A DNA stretch of 64,000 nt from an uncultured Clostridia bacterium (GCA_944332815.1 CALVKQ010000005.1:62001-126000); one strand, 5' to 3'; positions 9,700 through 18,458 are shown, counted from the stretch's first letter. A program made the numbers and translations. Notes: generated from the sequence alone by a model not told the origin.

Positions 9700-10020
9700 G
9701 CCGTCGGCAACGCCGCACACTCGCTTGAAATCATATCCCAAACGCCTTATTATCAGGTCGGCAAAATAAAGAAGCATGCCGCCGAATGCAAACGCCGCGT
9801 TCGATGAGCCTTTTAATGCTTTGTTTTTGAGCGCAAACCTCGCCGAGCAGACTATTTCCCTTGCATTATGCCGGTACAACGCCATGTAATTTATGCATGC
9901 CCGGGGAATATCGTTAATATATCCATTCTTTCGTCGTTGTTGCCGAGCATCTTCTCGGATTCTTGCGTCACGAGAAAACCGATATCGGCGGTAAAAAAGC
10001 CGACAACACCCTTTGTTTGT
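9700..10020 (-). pseudogene. Possible frameshifted remnant, unknown family
   Basis: Two overlapping minus-strand frames look protein-like and join if one frameshift near 9905-9925 is allowed. The first contains GFFTADIGFLVTQESEKM and the second contains GGMLLYFADLIIRRLGYDF. I do not recognise the family. Chance readings in biased sequence remain possible, so this is a weak call. Confidence 0.25.
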
Positions 10021-10029
10021 TCTGGCGCA

Positions 10030-10760
10030 TCTGAATGCCTGATCTGAACGCCTTGTTTTTTCGAATAATCTCCGCCTCTCCACAAAATCATCTTACACAA
10101 GAAAACGCTATATGCGATCCGAAACATACGCCAACATCCTCAAAAAAATCGCCGCCACAAAAAAGCCGAGTTTCACTTCCAAAACGCCAAGCGCCATCTC
10201 CCACAAAACATCAACACCTGCCCACCGCCATCGGATGTCCACCCCAAAACACCGGATATGTGAGCAAAAAACACCGCCCCACCGGCACAAAACCAAACAC
10301 GTGTTCTATCAAAACACCACCACATCATCAATAACTTACGGCTTTTTCCACAGAAACACACTTTTTTCCACCTGCATAACAGAAAAACGCAACACGGAGT
10401 ACAGCACAGAACACAAAATACAAGGCGAACAAACAAGAATTAAGCGGACCGATCCTTACACCGCGCTTATCGCTTCCGCACCGTTTCCGATGCGCCCACA
10501 CAAAAAAACGCAATACCCATATGCCGGACAGATATGCCAGACCGGAATAACAAAACAACAGGCTTTTCATGCGATACCTTACAGGTTTTCAGCTAAAAAC
10601 CTGCTGTAAAAAACACGGATTTTTCGCCCCAACACTCAAACAAACCGGAAATTACCCCAAAAAAAACACCACCATCATGCGGCTTTTTCAAAGACTTTTC
10701 TTTTATTATCGCCAAAAGCACCTGCTTTTCCCCCACAAAAACAGGCCCTCGATGAAACAC
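10030..10760. other. A/C-biased left flank of the putative origin
   Basis: Non-coding. The + strand is strongly biased: in 10141-10260 I count 89 A+C in 120 bases. Open frames here are compositional artefacts rich in Thr, Pro, His and Lys. Consensus-like DnaA boxes are TTTTCCACA (10344-10352) and TCTTACACA (10091-10099, one mismatch). A single copy of a repeat end shared with the 11613-11938 element lies at 10533-10550. Confidence 0.6.
10344..10352 (+). promoter_or_regulatory. DnaA box candidate
   Basis: TTTTCCACA fits the relaxed consensus TTWTNCACA. A near-copy, TTTTCCACC, follows at 10364-10372. Confidence 0.4.
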
Positions 10761-10966
10761 TGTGAAACAAACAAAAAATCATAGAAAATTTGTGTAACAA
10801 AACAGCCCGAAAAATTTGGGAGGAAGACACAAAATTTTTCTGTAAATTTTTCACGGAGAAACGGGTCAAATTTATTTTTTGCCTGCTTTTCGGGCTTAAT
10901 TCTGAGAAAAAAGTCCCCGAAAACACCACTATTTAGTGGGTTTTTCGCTGTTTTTGCGTCGTTTTC

Positions 10967-10982
10967 GGTTTCACGTGAAACT
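10967..10982. promoter_or_regulatory. parS site 1 (ParB binding)
   Basis: GGTTTCACGTGAAACT contains the perfect 14-bp palindrome GTTTCACGTGAAAC, the core of the Bacillus-type parS. ParB and ParA are encoded about 7 kb to the right. Confidence 0.92.
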
Positions 10983-10998
10983 GCGCAGCACATTCCGA

Positions 10999-11014
10999 CG
11001 TTTCACGTGAAACA
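10999..11014. promoter_or_regulatory. parS site 2 (ParB binding)
   Basis: CGTTTCACGTGAAACA differs at one outer base from the 16-bp consensus TGTTTCACGTGAAACA. Its centre is 32 bp from that of site 1, about three helical turns, so both would face the same side of the DNA. Confidence 0.93.
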
Positions 11015-11089
11015 TATAATCTTATGTTAATTATCCGCCAAATATTCCACATGTCAACACACCATATCTCGAGTATATTTACCACAGGT

Positions 11090-11610
11090 CTTAGCTTGGC
11101 TTTGCGATTCTTTGTTGCACCTTCTTTTTTTGGGGCTGTGCGCGACATGTGTTTTTTTGCCACACAATATCGCTGCCTACATGTTCGTCGCAGCTATTGC
11201 TCTTTTGCGGTTTTTGGGGGTTGGTATGTGTTTGGCTTCATGATTTTTTTTGCAGCGCGCCATTGTTTTTTTGATTTTAGGCGCCTTATCGCGCGTTTGT
11301 CGTTTGTTTGCGTTGTTTTCCCTGTGTTGGCTGCTAATAAACATTTTTCCTTCAATCCTTCCCCGATGTCGCAGGTCTGTTCCGATGTTTTCAGTTGTTT
11401 TTTCAACGTTTCATGTGAAACATTGTTGTTTTCTCTATGAAATATTGCCTCTTCTCTGTTCGTTTTTTACAGTATCCGGGGCGATATCTGCGCTTTTTGT
11501 TGCCTTGTCTTTCCGGTGTTTGCGTGTTGTCACACGGTTTTATGCGGCTTGCACGCCGATTGTCTACTATTGGCTTTTGTTGGGGGTCGATGTCGTGGCA
11601 TAATTTTCTT
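11090..11610. other. G/T-biased right flank of the origin, non-coding
   Basis: No believable gene. In 11221-11340 I count 88 G+T in 120 bases. Open frames encode Phe/Cys/Val-rich artefacts typical of T/G-rich DNA. Confidence 0.6.
11407..11422. promoter_or_regulatory. parS-like site 3 (degenerate)
   Basis: CGTTTCATGTGAAACA has two differences from the parS consensus, one of them breaking the central CACGTG. It is probably a weak or decayed third site. Confidence 0.5.
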
Positions 11611-11612
11611 GC

Positions 11613-11938
11613 TATGCCGGACCGGAATAATACGAACCGGGTTTGGCGCCGCCGATTTCCGCCTGAACCGCGTCAGTCGCCTTGCTAATACGGGCTGGTA
11701 TTAGCTGCGCCGACTTTTACCCCAACTGAAAATCATAGATTTTCACTCGGGGACCCCGAAATTGCTCAGCCAAAAATCGGCTGGCGCGGAACTGCTCGCA
11801 CCTCAGAGCAAGAGATTTTCGGATGATGTTGCGCTGGCGAAACGCCGCCAATAGTATACATACCCATAAGTTCCGACTGTGCAAAAGCACCGAAAAGAAT
11901 TGCTCCGAGGCTGGTTCGTATTATTCCGATCCGGCATA
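11613..11938. repeat. 326-bp element bounded by 26-bp inverted repeats
   Basis: The ends 11613-11638 and 11913-11938 are inverted copies with one mismatch (outer part TATGCCGGACCGGAATAATA). The interior has no gene but several hairpins: GCTAATAC/GTATTAGC (11684-11705), a GGGGACCCC-type palindrome (11720-11758) and CAGCC/GGCTG near 11770. It is structured like a MITE (a small non-autonomous transposable element). A lone end-like copy lies at 10533-10550. No target-site duplication is obvious. Confidence 0.65.
11720..11758 (-). repeat. GGGGTCCCC palindromic repeat, copy 1
   Basis: Minus-strand relative of the 44-nt insert at 48310-48353. It shares GGGGTCCCCG, GTGAAAATC, GATTTTCAG and a final run of four G in the same order. 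Confidence 0.7.
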
Positions 11939-11939
11939 C

Positions 11940-13490
11940 TATGTTGCGCTTTTATGTGCGACCCCTCATTTTTTGATATGCGCGGTGCTTGTGGCTTGTT
12001 TCAGGGTGGAGAATGTTTTTGTGCGCGTGAGTGAGTCTTAGTTGGGCGGCACGGAGCTGTCACCGTAGGGCAGTTTCGCGTCGTCATCGCGCGCGAAAGC
12101 GGAGCCTGCTTCTCGGGAAGGATTTTTCTATTGCCGTTTCGCCTCTTCGGACGAATGGTCGGTCGGGTTTCGGGGCGCGGCGGCTCAGCGCGTTTTACGG
12201 GCTCTTTCGCTCTGTTTTCTTCGTTTTTTCTGTTCGCCCTCATTTTCCGCTTCTGTCTGCTTTGTAGATGTTGGCTGTTTTTATTTCAAGCGGCTCTCTT
12301 ATCATCAAAACTGTTTTTGGCGAAGTTTTCTTTTTCCCTTCCTCGGTTTCTCTGCCAGAAAACATGAAACTGGTGTTATTTTGGTGTAATTTCTTTCCGC
12401 AAAATCATTTTGTGGCGGTCTTCCAGGATCATTCCACATCTAATAAGGTGGAGAAAACGGTGGATTTGGCGTGATATCGAGCGCAAATTAGTCATATCGC
12501 GCCGTTTTTAACAGAGTTTGTCGCGCAACACCTGATTTTGTTGCTTTGTTTTTAACATTTTGGTGTTTTCCCGGGTGTTTTCAGCGCGCTTCCTTTCTCA
12601 TATTGTTGTTTGGTGTCTGTTTGGGGGGAGGAGTGTAGAGTTTGCTTGCGATCCGCTCTTTTGTAAAACCAGACATGGACAACAGGTATCCGCATATATA
12701 ATACACTCTTTTTGCGGTGTTTTAAGCCTGTGTGAGCACAATCCCCGAGAGCGTGTCGATCGTTGCTTGTGGCGCGGATTGTGACGCTCTTTTAATGTCT
12801 GCCTCCGATAGGGGATCTGATGTTTGAATGCGCGCACCGTGGGTGTCCACCGATAATCAAATTCGCACATCGGAATAAGGAGAGGGGCAAGCAGAATACG
12901 ATATGGAGAGGTTTTTGATATAATGCTTGCTCCTCTCGGAAGCCCAATTATATGTGAAGGCACACACGGAGCCATATGCCGACCACGCGCCGTTTCTCGA
13001 TAAAAAAGGGCGCTTATCATTTGACGGCGTACACCGAGAGGACACACCGTCGCTTGCCCCACGCTATAACTTCGTCGAATAGTTATATGACGGCGCACAC
13101 CGAGAGGGCGCAGCGGCTCAGACGAACGCAATGTTTCTCTTTCTTCTGTTTTTGCTCTGTTTTATGTGGACTCATTCTTTGTTCACAAAACCGTTCATAC
13201 AGTCGTTTCAAAATCAGGCATACGGTCGTTTCCTCACTTGTTGGTGCTTGCGCGCAGTCATATTGTTAAATTTATATATTATATTGATAGTTTTATATCT
13301 TTTTCTTTTTTATGTGGTCGTTGTTTCCTGCATCATCGGCTTTCAAAATATCATGTTCGCGGCAATTTGTTTGTTTGTTTTGATTTTTCAGTGTTTTAAG
13401 TTGTTTTGTTGATTGGTGCGGAATTTTTAGTGGGAGCTTGTGCGGGGTTTTTTGTGGACTTTTTTCCGCCGTTGGGTTAAACTTTGGTTG
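11940..13490. other. Gene-less T/G-rich stretch
   Basis: No supported gene on either strand. Long frames are T/G-composition artefacts. It holds a 20-bp direct repeat (13022-13041 and 13088-13107, one mismatch) with a 7-bp stem TATAACT/AGTTATA between the copies (13065-13087). Confidence 0.5.
13022..13107. repeat. 20-bp direct repeat flanking a short hairpin
   Basis: TGACGGCGTACACCGAGAGG at 13022-13041 recurs at 13088-13107 with one change. Between them lies TATAACT, a 9-nt loop and AGTTATA. Function unknown. Confidence 0.45.
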
Positions 13491-13500
13491 AGGTGTTGTT

Positions 13501-14142
13501 ATGGAAAAAGGACAAAAGAGCCAAAAAGAACGTATGATCGCAGGGGAGTTTTATAACCCCAACGACAAAGAACTTATCCTGGCAAGAGTGCGCGCCAGGA
13601 TGCTTGCCGACCGTTTCAACAAGACGAAGGCATGGAACATACCTTACCGCACAAGGCTCATCAAAAAGATGTTCCCTAACGGGGCGGACGGCGCTTTTTT
13701 TGAACCGAACATACGGATAGAATACGGGTTTAATGTAAAATTCGGCAAGAACTTCTATATGAACTTCGACTGTCAGCTTCTCGACGTCGCCCCGATAGAG
13801 ATAGGCGACAACGTTATGTTCGGGCCGCGCGTGACCGTCGCAACACCGATGCATCCGTTTGTGAGCGAGGAGCGCGCAATAAGCACCTACTCGGACGGCG
13901 TTCATGACTGGGAATACGCAAGACCCGTAAAGATAGGCGACAATGTGTGGGTGGCGTCCTCTGCCACCATCTGCGGCGGCGTCACGATCGGCTCGGACAC
14001 CGTGATCGCGGCAGGCAGTGTGGTCACGCGCGATATCCCTTCCGGCGTGCTTGCCGCAGGCGTGCCTTGCAAAGTAATCCGCCCCATCACAGACGCTGAC
14101 AGACTTTTTGAAAAACACGGCATCGCTCCGCCGATAAAATAG
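13501..14142 (+). CDS. Sugar O-acetyltransferase (maltose/galactoside acetyltransferase-like)
   Basis: A 213-residue left-handed beta-helix acetyltransferase of the Maa/LacA/NodL type, using acetyl-CoA to acetylate a sugar hydroxyl. The N-terminal maltose-acetyltransferase segment (ERMIAGEFYNPNDKEL) is followed by hexapeptide repeats. Among them are DVAPIEIGDNVMFGPRVTV and PVKIGDNVWVASSATICGGV, then GSDTVIAAGSVVTRDIPSGV and VPCKVIRPI. The catalytic His is probably in PMHPF. The ATG at 13501 has GAGGTG six nt upstream. It is the first intact gene right of the origin. Confidence 0.9.
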   Translation: MEKGQKSQKERMIAGEFYNPNDKELILARVRARMLADRFNKTKAWNIPYRTRLIKKMFPNGADGAFFEPNIRIEYGFNVKFGKNFYMNFDCQLLDVAPIEIGDNVMFGPRVTVATPMHPFVSEERAISTYSDGVHDWEYARPVKIGDNVWVASSATICGGVTIGSDTVIAAGSVVTRDIPSGVLAAGVPCKVIRPITDADRLFEKHGIAPPIK

Positions 14143-14221
14143 GCTGTCAGATGCAGGAAAACTTCCTTTTTGGGGTGTTTGCTTTTTTGTTTATTGCGGA
14201 AGCTCCGCGTTGAAACAACTT

Positions 14222-14258
14222 AAAAACCCGACCGTTACAATGCCTCGGTCGGGTTTTT
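14222..14258. terminator. Bidirectional terminator after the acetyltransferase
   Basis: A 13-bp stem AAAAACCCGACCG with its complement ends in T5. It lies between two converging genes. Confidence 0.8.
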
Positions 14259-14275
14259 GTTATATTTTCTTCTTC

Positions 14276-15001
14276 CTACACTTTCACGGGCGGTTTGGCG
14301 TCGCGGTAGCCGTCGCTCAGCACATCCAGCACAACAGGCAACAATTCTTCATATTTGGACAAACCTTTTTCCAAGACTTCACCGAAACTCACTTTTGCAT
14401 TTTCGTCCGCGCCGTCGGACACCACTTTCATGGAAAACACGGGCAGCCCGTTCCTTTCCGCGGCAAGACATATCCCTGCGATCTCCATTTCGCATATATC
14501 GCCGAAAAAGGTGTCACGCAACCTGTTTTTCGTGGCGGAATCCGCCACAAACACGTCGCCGCTTGCCGCCGTCACGGTTTTGAGAGGGTGGGGGAGCGCC
14601 GTTCGCACTTTTGATATAAGCTCACTGTTAAGATAGAAATAGGGTTCGTTCTTCCCGTCGTAACATCCTGCCGGCAAACCGTCCACTGCGCTGATGTCGA
14701 ACTGATAGTGCACCGCGCGCTCCACAAGCACGAGCTCGCCCACAGAAAGATTTTTTGCGAGCGCACCCACAAACCCGAAATTCAGCACTGCTTCGATGTC
14801 GAAAAGATCCACCAGCATCTGCACAGCCAGCGCGGCGCGTATCTCACCTATGCCGGATGTTGCGAGATATATGGTGTGTTTTCCCGTTTCGATCTGTTTT
14901 ATCGCGACTCCGGAAACCACGTCTTCGGCGACAACGCCGCCGAGTTTTTTGATGATGGGCAATGTTTCTTCCGCCATAGCGGTTATTATCGCTATCCTCA
15001 T
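14276..15001 (-). CDS. mtnN: 5'-methylthioadenosine/S-adenosylhomocysteine nucleosidase
   Basis: Hydrolyses MTA and SAH to adenine and the thio-ribose sugar, clearing by-products of SAM-dependent reactions. It has 241 residues. The N-terminus MRIAIITAMAEET contains the catalytic Glu12. Further features are TSGIGEIRAALA, the CEMEIAGICLAAE helix with the MxE purine/ribose-binding motif, and KVVSDGADENA with the catalytic Asp. The usual GSAGG after the second strand reads GFVGA, so the call is good but not perfect. The ATG at 15001 follows GGAGGC. Confidence 0.85.
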   Translation of the reverse strand: MRIAIITAMAEETLPIIKKLGGVVAEDVVSGVAIKQIETGKHTIYLATSGIGEIRAALAVQMLVDLFDIEAVLNFGFVGALAKNLSVGELVLVERAVHYQFDISAVDGLPAGCYDGKNEPYFYLNSELISKVRTALPHPLKTVTAASGDVFVADSATKNRLRDTFFGDICEMEIAGICLAAERNGLPVFSMKVVSDGADENAKVSFGEVLEKGLSKYEELLPVVLDVLSDGYRDAKPPVKV

Positions 15002-15046
15002 ATCTGCCTCCGTATGGATTATATCTCTTTCGCGCGATTTATTCAA

Positions 15047-15344
15047 GCCTCTTATATATGCCGCACCGAAATAATAAAACTCTTTCCTTAACCCTTCCTT
15101 TCCGCCAGGACCTTGTTTTTTTCTTACCTTTGCTCATGCCGGGTCTTGACTTTCCTTCTCCGCCGTTCCATGCAAAAAAATTTTCCGTTGCTTTTTGTTT
15201 TTGCGTCCGATGGTGTGTTTTGTCAATCGCTTGGGGTTTATTGTTGATTTTTGCATGATAAACCTCTTTTTGTGTCGATTTTTATTTTTGTCCCGTCGCA
15301 TTTGCACGGTTGATTTTGTTTAATTTTGATGATATTATTTTTTT
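15047..15344. other. T-rich intergenic region with MFS promoter
   Basis: About 300 bp without a gene. Only the promoter at 15310-15338 is recognised. Confidence 0.5.
15310..15338 (+). promoter_or_regulatory. MFS promoter, predicts leaderless mRNA
   Basis: TTGATT (15310-15315), a 17-nt spacer and TATTAT (15333-15338), then 6 nt to the ATG at 15345. The 6 nt are all T, so there is no ribosome site. Confidence 0.55.
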
Positions 15345-16853
15345 ATGAAATTCAACTGGAAGAGGACGTTATATTGTTCGTTGGCGTTTGGTTGGATCTC
15401 TCTGTTTTGGGGGTCCTACGATGCGATAATGCAATCCATCGATTACGGCGTTTTCGGATTGGATTCGGTTTTGCACGGCGTCATCATCGCAGCGGATAAC
15501 ATCCTCGGTCTTTTCCTTCTCCCGTTGTTCGGCAGATTGTCCGACAAAACAAATACTCCTTTCGGCAGCCGCAAACCGTTCATCGTCGTCGGCACTATTA
15601 TCGCCGCGGTCGGATTTATGGGGATTTGTGTTTTTGCGTCGCTCGGAAAAGACTATTTTGTCCCGTTCATCATCTGTCTGCTCGTCACTCTTGCCGCCAT
15701 GGCGGCTTACAGGAGCCCTGCGCTCGCGCTCGTCCCCGATGTCAATCCCGACCGTTTCAGAAGTATAGCGAACGCGGTGAGCAACGTCGTGTCCGTCATT
15801 CTCACCGTCGTTGCGATGCTTTATTTCTACGTCTTTATGGTGTTCGACGGCTATTATGCGGTGGGAGCGGCGTTCTCCGCAACGACGATAGTGATGCTCA
15901 TCTTCTTCTGCCTGACCGTCCATGAGAACAAATTTAAGGCGGATATGCTGAACGAATCCGCTCTCGCCGCGGAGCAGGACAGACTGGACGCGGAAGTGAA
16001 GCGCCTCAACAGCGAGATACAAGACACCTACGGGCTGGATGTGGAAGAGCGCATCATGTCTTCCAAAAACCACGCGTTGGATGTTGAAGCCTTCACTCGC
16101 GACACCCTCTTGCACCTTCCGAGTATAGACGCCGTCCTAGGGCAGAGAAGACCTCGCATTAAACAAAATCAGCAGTCGGAAACAAAAGAAACGCCGAAAG
16201 GAAAACATAAGGTTTCTGTCAGAAACAGGGCTTCATTCACACGTTTTTGCATTTTGGCCGTGGTGTTCTGTTTTTATATGACGTATAACGCTTTGACTTC
16301 CAATTTTGTCACATACGCGCAGCACATCCTCGGTTTTGCACAAAACGAAGCTATCATCCCTCTCATCTTGGCGCAAGCCGCCGCGATGATCGCCTTCCCT
16401 GTGGCGAGTATGCTCGCAGGGAAAATAGGCAGACGAAACACTATGCTCATAGGGTTTGCCATCATGATCGCGGCGTTTTCGGGGAGCATCGCTTTCTCTA
16501 CTCCGCACCCGGCTCTTTATATATTGTTCATGCTGCTCGGTGTGAGTTTCGGTCTGGTGATGGTCAACATCTACCCCTTCTTCCTCGAAACTTCGAAAGA
16601 CACCAGGATAGGGGAGGACACGGGTATTTTCTCCATGGCGATGACGGTAGCAATGGTCATCACTCCGATACTCTCCGGCGCGCTAATTTCCGTGACGTCC
16701 GGTTGGTTCGGCGGCGGCGAGAACGACGGGTTCAGGATCCTCTTCCCGTACAGCATCTTCTTCCTGGTGTTGGCGTTCATCCTCACTCTCGTCATCAAAA
16801 ATAACCGCCGTTCTCCCGTCACAAAAAAAGAGGAGGTGTTGGATTTTGATTGA
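15345..16853 (+). CDS. MFS transporter, sugar-type (SLC45/GPH-like)
   Basis: A 502-residue integral membrane transporter with about 12 segments. The loop after helix 2 reads GRLSDKTNTPFGSRKPF, resembling the SD..(F)G.R.PF signature of sucrose/maltose-type carriers (SLC45, GPH). ALVPDVNPDRFRSIANAVSN after helix 4 also fits. The central loop (about 195-300) is long, charged and predicted cytoplasmic. The substrate is not known; a disaccharide or glycoside is plausible. Its end overlaps rsmG by 8 nt, so the two are co-transcribed. Confidence 0.82.
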   Translation: MKFNWKRTLYCSLAFGWISLFWGSYDAIMQSIDYGVFGLDSVLHGVIIAADNILGLFLLPLFGRLSDKTNTPFGSRKPFIVVGTIIAAVGFMGICVFASLGKDYFVPFIICLLVTLAAMAAYRSPALALVPDVNPDRFRSIANAVSNVVSVILTVVAMLYFYVFMVFDGYYAVGAAFSATTIVMLIFFCLTVHENKFKADMLNESALAAEQDRLDAEVKRLNSEIQDTYGLDVEERIMSSKNHALDVEAFTRDTLLHLPSIDAVLGQRRPRIKQNQQSETKETPKGKHKVSVRNRASFTRFCILAVVFCFYMTYNALTSNFVTYAQHILGFAQNEAIIPLILAQAAAMIAFPVASMLAGKIGRRNTMLIGFAIMIAAFSGSIAFSTPHPALYILFMLLGVSFGLVMVNIYPFFLETSKDTRIGEDTGIFSMAMTVAMVITPILSGALISVTSGWFGGGENDGFRILFPYSIFFLVLAFILTLVIKNNRRSPVTKKEEVLDFD

Positions 16854-17538
16854 CATCACTCTTCTCTCTTCCGCCGTAAAAACTTTCGGCTGCTCTCTTT
16901 CCGACGATCAACTTTCCTTGTTGGATCGCTTTTCCGAACTTGTGGCGGAACAAAACAAAAAATTCAACCTCACCGCAATAACCGATCCTATTGTCTTCAC
17001 CGAAAAACATCTTATAGACAGTCTTGCGGCATTCTCTTTCCTTCCGGACTCGGGCTCTCTTTGCGATGTCGGGGCAGGGGCAGGATTTCCCTCTTTCCCT
17101 CTCGCCGTCGCAAATCCGTCGCTCTCGGTCACCGCGCTCGACTCGACGGCTAAAAAAACGGCTTTCATCGCTTCCGCTGCAAGATCTCTCGGTGTGGAAA
17201 ACCTTTCTGTTTTGACGGGGAGGGCGGAGGAGATGACCCATCAAAGGGAAAGTTTTTCCGTGGTGACCGCGCGCGCCGTTGCGCCTCTTCCCGTGCTTGC
17301 GGAGTTATGCCTTCCTCTCGTTAAATCGGGAGGTTTGTTTATCGCTTACAAAACAGAAAAAGAGGTTTTGCCTTCCGCGCGCTCCCTTTCTTTGCTGGGC
17401 GGAACTCTCAAAACGGATTTTCCCTACTCTCTGCCATCCGGCGACGGCAGACTTCTGTATGTGTTTGAAAAGACATCTCACACGGCGTCAGACCTTCCGC
17501 GCCAATACGGGGCCATAAAAAAACACCCGTTGGTCTGA
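16846..17538 (+). CDS. rsmG: 16S rRNA (guanine527-N7)-methyltransferase
   Basis: SAM-dependent RsmG (GidB), which methylates G527 of 16S rRNA. The protein has 230 residues. NKKFNLTAITDP leads into the SAM-binding DVGAGAGFPSFPLAV (about 81-95), then LDSTAKKTAF and the RAVAPLPVLAEL region. The start is a TTG at 16846, chosen because AGGAGGTG (16831-16838) sits 7 nt upstream. It overlaps the MFS stop. A position close to parA/parB and the origin is normal for this gene. Confidence 0.93.
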   Translation: MIDITLLSSAVKTFGCSLSDDQLSLLDRFSELVAEQNKKFNLTAITDPIVFTEKHLIDSLAAFSFLPDSGSLCDVGAGAGFPSFPLAVANPSLSVTALDSTAKKTAFIASAARSLGVENLSVLTGRAEEMTHQRESFSVVTARAVAPLPVLAELCLPLVKSGGLFIAYKTEKEVLPSARSLSLLGGTLKTDFPYSLPSGDGRLLYVFEKTSHTASDLPRQYGAIKKHPLV

Positions 17539-17557
17539 CCTTCGGGTGTTTGCTTTT
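17518..17557. terminator. Terminator between rsmG and parB
   Basis: AAACACCCG and its complement CGGGTGTTT form a stem around a 13-nt loop, with A-rich and T-rich flanks. It serves both converging genes and overlaps the end of rsmG. Confidence 0.7.
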
Positions 17558-18450
17558 TACAGTTTCTCGTTAAGTTTGAGTATTTGTATCAACGCATGGA
17601 TACGGTCTATATCGTCCTCGTTGAAGTAGTCTATTATTATCCTTCCTTTTTTGTCGTTGCCGAGGATCTTTACTTTGGTCGCGAATATCCTCTTCATATC
17701 GCTGACCATCTCTTTGAGTTCGACAGACATCTCTCTTTCTTTGCGAGGTCCGCCCGGAATGGCTTTTCTGGTGAAGTAAAGCCTTACTCTGTTCTCTATC
17801 TCCCTGACCGTGAGTTTGTTGTCGCACGCCTGTTTCGCAAGGTTGATGAGATAATCTTTGTCGTCGATGGATATGAGCGCTCTCGCGTGCCCCGGGGAGA
17901 GTTCCCCTTTCCTGACCATCTCGGTGACCTCTTTCGGGAGTTGCAACAAGCGCAGTGTGTTGGTGACGTACGGACGGGATTTGCCTATCCTGACCGCCAC
18001 ATCCTCCTGTTTGAGCCCGTGATTTTCCATGAGCTCGCGCATACCTTCCGCCGCTTCTATCGCATTCAGGTCTTCGCGGTGCAGATTTTCGATGAGGGAT
18101 ATCTCCTGTATCTGCTGATCGGTGAATTCCCTTATTATGGCAGGCACTTTTTTCAACCCCGCCATGGTCGCTGCGCGGAACCTTCTTTCGCCTGCGACGA
18201 TGAGGTATCTCCCATTATCCTCTCTTACGAGCAGCAGAGGTTGCAGCACGCCGTAAACGGATATGGAGGACGCCATCTCTTTCAGGCTCTCGTCCGTGAA
18301 AGTCTTTCGCGGCTGTTTAGGGTTCCTGTCTATCTCGGAAACGGGTATCTCCACGGTGGGGAGATCTTTGACATCCACTTTTACGTTTTCCTCGTTATCG
18401 GTGAAGAGAGCGGTCAAACCCTTTCCCCCGAGTCCACCTTTGACTGCCAT
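17557..18450 (-). CDS. parB: Chromosome-partitioning protein ParB (Spo0J)
   Basis: CTP-dependent DNA clamp that loads at parS and organises the origin region. It has 297 residues. The N-terminal ParA-activating segment (GGLGGKGLTALF) is followed by the CTP-binding domain with GERRFRA (87-93) and ENLHREDLN. The helix-turn-helix is LKQEDVAVRIGKSRPYVTNTLRLLQL, and the C-terminal dimerisation domain follows. Its parS targets are at 10.97-11.01 kb. It lies 8 nt after parA and is co-transcribed with it. Confidence 0.96.
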   Translation of the reverse strand: MAVKGGLGGKGLTALFTDNEENVKVDVKDLPTVEIPVSEIDRNPKQPRKTFTDESLKEMASSISVYGVLQPLLLVREDNGRYLIVAGERRFRAATMAGLKKVPAIIREFTDQQIQEISLIENLHREDLNAIEAAEGMRELMENHGLKQEDVAVRIGKSRPYVTNTLRLLQLPKEVTEMVRKGELSPGHARALISIDDKDYLINLAKQACDNKLTVREIENRVRLYFTRKAIPGGPRKEREMSVELKEMVSDMKRIFATKVKILGNDKKGRIIIDYFNEDDIDRIHALIQILKLNEKL

Positions 18451-18458
18451 AAACTACC

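Larger units (their letters stand above)
9440..10030. other. Gene-poor stretch left of origin
   Basis: No intact gene. It holds a 10-bp inverted repeat (9563-9585) and, on the minus strand, a possible decayed reading frame. Base composition is roughly balanced here, unlike the strongly A/C-rich stretch that follows. Confidence 0.5.
10760..11090. other. Putative chromosomal replication origin (oriC core)
   Basis: The strand-composition switch falls here. The left side is A/C-rich and the right side G/T-rich on the + strand, as expected where two leading strands diverge. The segment is AT-rich with repeated GAAAAATTT/AAATTTTTC tracts (10810-10880), suitable for unwinding. Degenerate DnaA boxes include TGTGAAACA (10761-10769), TGTGTAACA (10791-10799), TATTCCACA (11043-11051) and TTTACCACA (11078-11086). 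Two parS sites sit at its right end. The box matches are individually weak; the skew switch and parS carry the call. Confidence 0.65.

Noticed and set aside
10112..10609. 165-aa + strand frame in the origin flank
   Set aside because: Composition artefact of A/C-rich DNA (Thr, Pro, His, Lys, Ser); no ribosome site and no motif.
13065..13087. loxP-like half-arm (ATAACTTCGT)
   Set aside because: Only ten bases match one arm; the opposite arm and spacer do not, so chance is the better explanation.
12598..13131. 177-aa minus-strand frame
   Set aside because: Arises from biased sequence and a 20-bp direct repeat (PLGVRR twice). No ribosome site or recognisable domain.
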